Assembly: GCA_003367665.1 (NCBI GenBank) | Contig: QKXI01000006.1 | Location: 133,702-197,701 of the forward strand | From: Leifsonia sp. ku-ls | GTDB taxonomy: Bacteria > Actinomycetota > Actinomycetes > Actinomycetales > Microbacteriaceae | Length of the DNA: 64,000 nucleotides | Reading direction: 5' to 3' | Shown here: positions 62,182 through 64,000 of the stretch, one piece after another | Position numbering within the stretch: the first letter of the stretch is position 1 | Layout of the letters: every line of letters begins with the position of its first letter | Translations under genes and position numbers: made by a program | Notes under the pieces: model-generated | Databases searched by the model: none | Told to the model about the DNA's origin: nothing | Seen by the model: only the letters and a program-made list of their open reading frames with translations

Positions 62182-63489
62182 ATGAAGAAGCGATTCGCCG
62201 CACGCGCGATCGCACTCGCGGTCACCGCGGGCCTCGGGCTCGCTCTGACCGCCTGCGGAAGCAGCGCCGGATCGGGAGGCGCCGAAGTCTCCTCCGGCGA
62301 CTACACCGGTCCGAAGGTCACCATCAGCTTCTGGAACGGCTGGACGGGCGGCGCAGCACCCGTGCTCGTCCCGAAGCTGGTCGACAAGTTCAACTCCGAG
62401 CACAAGAACATCGTCGTCAAGGACGTTCCGATGGAGTGGGCCGACATCGCCCGCAAGATGCCGCTCGCGGTCAAGGCGGGCAAGGGGCCGGACGTCGCGG
62501 TCGGCCACGGCGACGACATCGCCACCTACGCGGCACAGGGCCTCGTGCTGAAGGCGGACGACATCGTGAAGTCGCTCGGCTACAAGGCCAGCGACTTCCC
62601 CGAGGGCCTGCTCGACGCCGGGAAGTACAACGGCGGCCAGTACGCCGTGCCGTGGTCGGTGACGCCGCTCGGCCTCTACGTCAACAAGGACGTGCTGAAG
62701 GCGGCAGGGGTGGACAGCATCCCCACCGACAAGGCGGGCTACCTGGCGGCGCTCGACAAGCTGAAGGCGGCCGGCGTGCAGGGCGAGTGGGTCGACGGCT
62801 ACGTCTTCACCGGCACGTTCGAGTTCGAGAGCCTGCTCTGGCAGTTCGGCGGCGACCTGTTCGACAAGGACGTCACGAAGGCCACGTTCAACTCCGACGC
62901 CGGCGTCAAGGCGCTGACCTGGATGACCGACCTGATCAAGAAGGGCTACAGCCCGGCCGACGTCGCGCAGGACGGCAACATCAACGCGCTCATCGCCGGC
63001 AAGACCGCCTTCAACTGGAACGGCGTCTGGCAGACCACGAACACCGCGTTCGACAAGCTGCAGTGGGAGGCGACCGCCGTCCCGCAGATCGGCGACCAGA
63101 AGGCCGTCTGGTCCTCGTCCACCCACTGGATGTTCATGAACAACAAGGGTCAGGACAAGAACAAGACCGCCGCGGCCGCGACCTTCGTCAAGTGGATGAA
63201 CGACAACTCCGCCGACTGGCCGAAGACCGGCGAGCTGCCCGCGAAGAACTCGGTCCGCAACGACCCGAAGCTGGTGCAGGACTACCCGCACCTCAAGCCG
63301 TTCCTCGACGAGCTGCCGTACGCCCACTACGAGCCCATCGCCGCCGGCATCACCACGGTGGAGGCCACCATCACCACCGCGGTGAACGAGGCGATCACCG
63401 GCAAGAAGGAGCCGAAGCAGGCGCTGGACGACGCGGTCGCGAAGGCCAACACCCTGCTGAAGCAGAACAAAGAGAAGTACGGTGACTGA
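62182..63489 (+). CDS. Sugar ABC transporter solute-binding lipoprotein
   Basis: This 435-residue lipoprotein has signal sequence MKKRFAARAIALAVTAGLG and lipobox LTAC with Cys25. The mature part matches family 1 binding proteins (VTISFWNGWTGGAAPVLVPK, GPDVAVGHGDDIATYAAQG, VPWSVTPLGLYVNKDVLKAAG). The start at 62182 has GGGAGAGA upstream. It is the first gene of the importer under the TTGACA/TAAATT promoter; the permease start overlaps its stop by 8 bases. Confidence 0.93.
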   Translation: MKKRFAARAIALAVTAGLGLALTACGSSAGSGGAEVSSGDYTGPKVTISFWNGWTGGAAPVLVPKLVDKFNSEHKNIVVKDVPMEWADIARKMPLAVKAGKGPDVAVGHGDDIATYAAQGLVLKADDIVKSLGYKASDFPEGLLDAGKYNGGQYAVPWSVTPLGLYVNKDVLKAAGVDSIPTDKAGYLAALDKLKAAGVQGEWVDGYVFTGTFEFESLLWQFGGDLFDKDVTKATFNSDAGVKALTWMTDLIKKGYSPADVAQDGNINALIAGKTAFNWNGVWQTTNTAFDKLQWEATAVPQIGDQKAVWSSSTHWMFMNNKGQDKNKTAAAATFVKWMNDNSADWPKTGELPAKNSVRNDPKLVQDYPHLKPFLDELPYAHYEPIAAGITTVEATITTAVNEAITGKKEPKQALDDAVAKANTLLKQNKEKYGD

Positions 63490-64000
63490 GACCACCGCTT
63501 CGATCGTGGCGCCCCGGGAGACCGGGGCGCCACGCCCGCTTCGCTCGGGCCGCTCGCGGCGGCCCGGCGCGCCGCGGCGCACTGGCGTCGCGTACCTCTT
63601 CCTCGCGCCGTTCCTGGTGCTGTTCGTCGTGTTCGTGCTCGCGCCCGCGGTGTTCGGCCTGTGGATCAGCCTCACCAACTGGAGCCCGTTCCGGGTCAAC
63701 CAGTCGTTCGTCGGGCTGAAGAACTACATCGACCTGTTCACGGCCGGCTCCGCGACCTCCGGCGACTTCTGGCAGTCGATGCTCGCGACCGGCATCTTCA
63801 CGCTCGCCAGCGTGCCGTTCCTGCTGGTCATCCCGCTGCTGGTCGCCGTGCTGCTCAACCAGAGGATCCGCGCCGGCTCGTTCTTCCGCGGCGTCTTCTT
63901 CGCGCCGTACGTGCTGGGCGTCGCCGTCATCGGCGTGATCTGGAAGTACCTGCTCGACACCCAGTCCGGCATCGTCAACCACGTGCTCGGGATGATCGGC
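63482..64000 (+). CDS. Sugar ABC transporter permease, MalF type (partial)
   Basis: A GTG at 63482 overlaps the binding-protein stop by 8 bases, and the frame is open to the window end, giving 173 residues. A basic Pro/Arg-rich N-terminus is followed by helix 1 (VAYLFLAPFLVLFVVFVLAP), the conserved SLTNW, and further helices ending LLDTQSGIVNHVLGMIG. These are MalF/UgpA-type features. The EAA loop lies beyond the window. It is cotranslated with the binding protein. Confidence 0.88.
   Translation, partial: MTETTASIVAPRETGAPRPLRSGRSRRPGAPRRTGVAYLFLAPFLVLFVVFVLAPAVFGLWISLTNWSPFRVNQSFVGLKNYIDLFTAGSATSGDFWQSMLATGIFTLASVPFLLVIPLLVAVLLNQRIRAGSFFRGVFFAPYVLGVAVIGVIWKYLLDTQSGIVNHVLGMIG

Overview
The window is chromosomal DNA of a very GC-rich actinobacterium, most likely a member of the Microbacteriaceae (Leifsonia-like). 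The evidence is the codon use, the dnaK-grpE-dnaJ-hspR operon with HAIR operators, a ClpB without its N-domain but with a HAIR site, a dUMP-forming type of dCTP deaminase, a class-E-sortase-like LAxTG surface protein, and many genes that look leaderless (a TANNNT box 6-7 bases before the start codon). No rRNA, tRNA, CRISPR array, prophage or insertion sequence was recognised.

Layout. 1-6 kb: end of an unknown gene, an LAHTG surface protein with two SdrD-B-like repeats, two small paralogous membrane proteins, and a copper-efflux pair (copA, copZ) behind a promoter with CsoR-like boxes. 6-15 kb: dcd, two hypothetical proteins (one GH16-like), idi coupled to a MarR regulator with a large His/Asp-rich insert, a divergent second His-rich MarR regulator, two MFS transporters, a small alarmone synthetase and a pyridoxamine-phosphate-oxidase-like gene. 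15-19.4 kb: the dnaK heat-shock operon.

19.4-35.7 kb: carbohydrate and amino-acid catabolism. A GH35 beta-galactosidase with its ABC importer faces a LacI regulator and a DUF4091/GH123-like hydrolase. A second ABC importer follows, with its own LacI paralogue and a Gfo/Idh oxidoreductase. The threonine-to-glycine pair tdh-kbl ends this block. 35.7-47.3 kb: membrane esterase, CorA-type transporter, a TetR regulator facing an amidohydrolase and a PuuP-like permease, a RlmG-like methyltransferase, a second APC permease, a potassium channel, and one orphan gene of visibly lower GC. 47.4-52 kb: N-domain-less clpB, a zinc alcohol dehydrogenase, a nitroreductase and a small membrane protein.

52.4-58 kb: a four-gene operon of a membrane processive glycosyltransferase 2, a membrane-anchored GH26-like hydrolase, UDP-glucose 6-dehydrogenase and UTP-glucose-1-phosphate uridylyltransferase. 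The order resembles streptococcal hasABC with a hydrolase inserted, and suggests a synthase-dependent, probably glucuronate-containing exopolysaccharide. This is the best candidate for a poorly described system here. 58-64 kb: small genes, then a third sugar module with GH2 hydrolase, LacI regulator, ABC solute-binding protein and a permease cut by the window end. The TTGACA/TAAATT promoter of that module overlaps a probable LacI operator that is also present in front of the GH2 gene.
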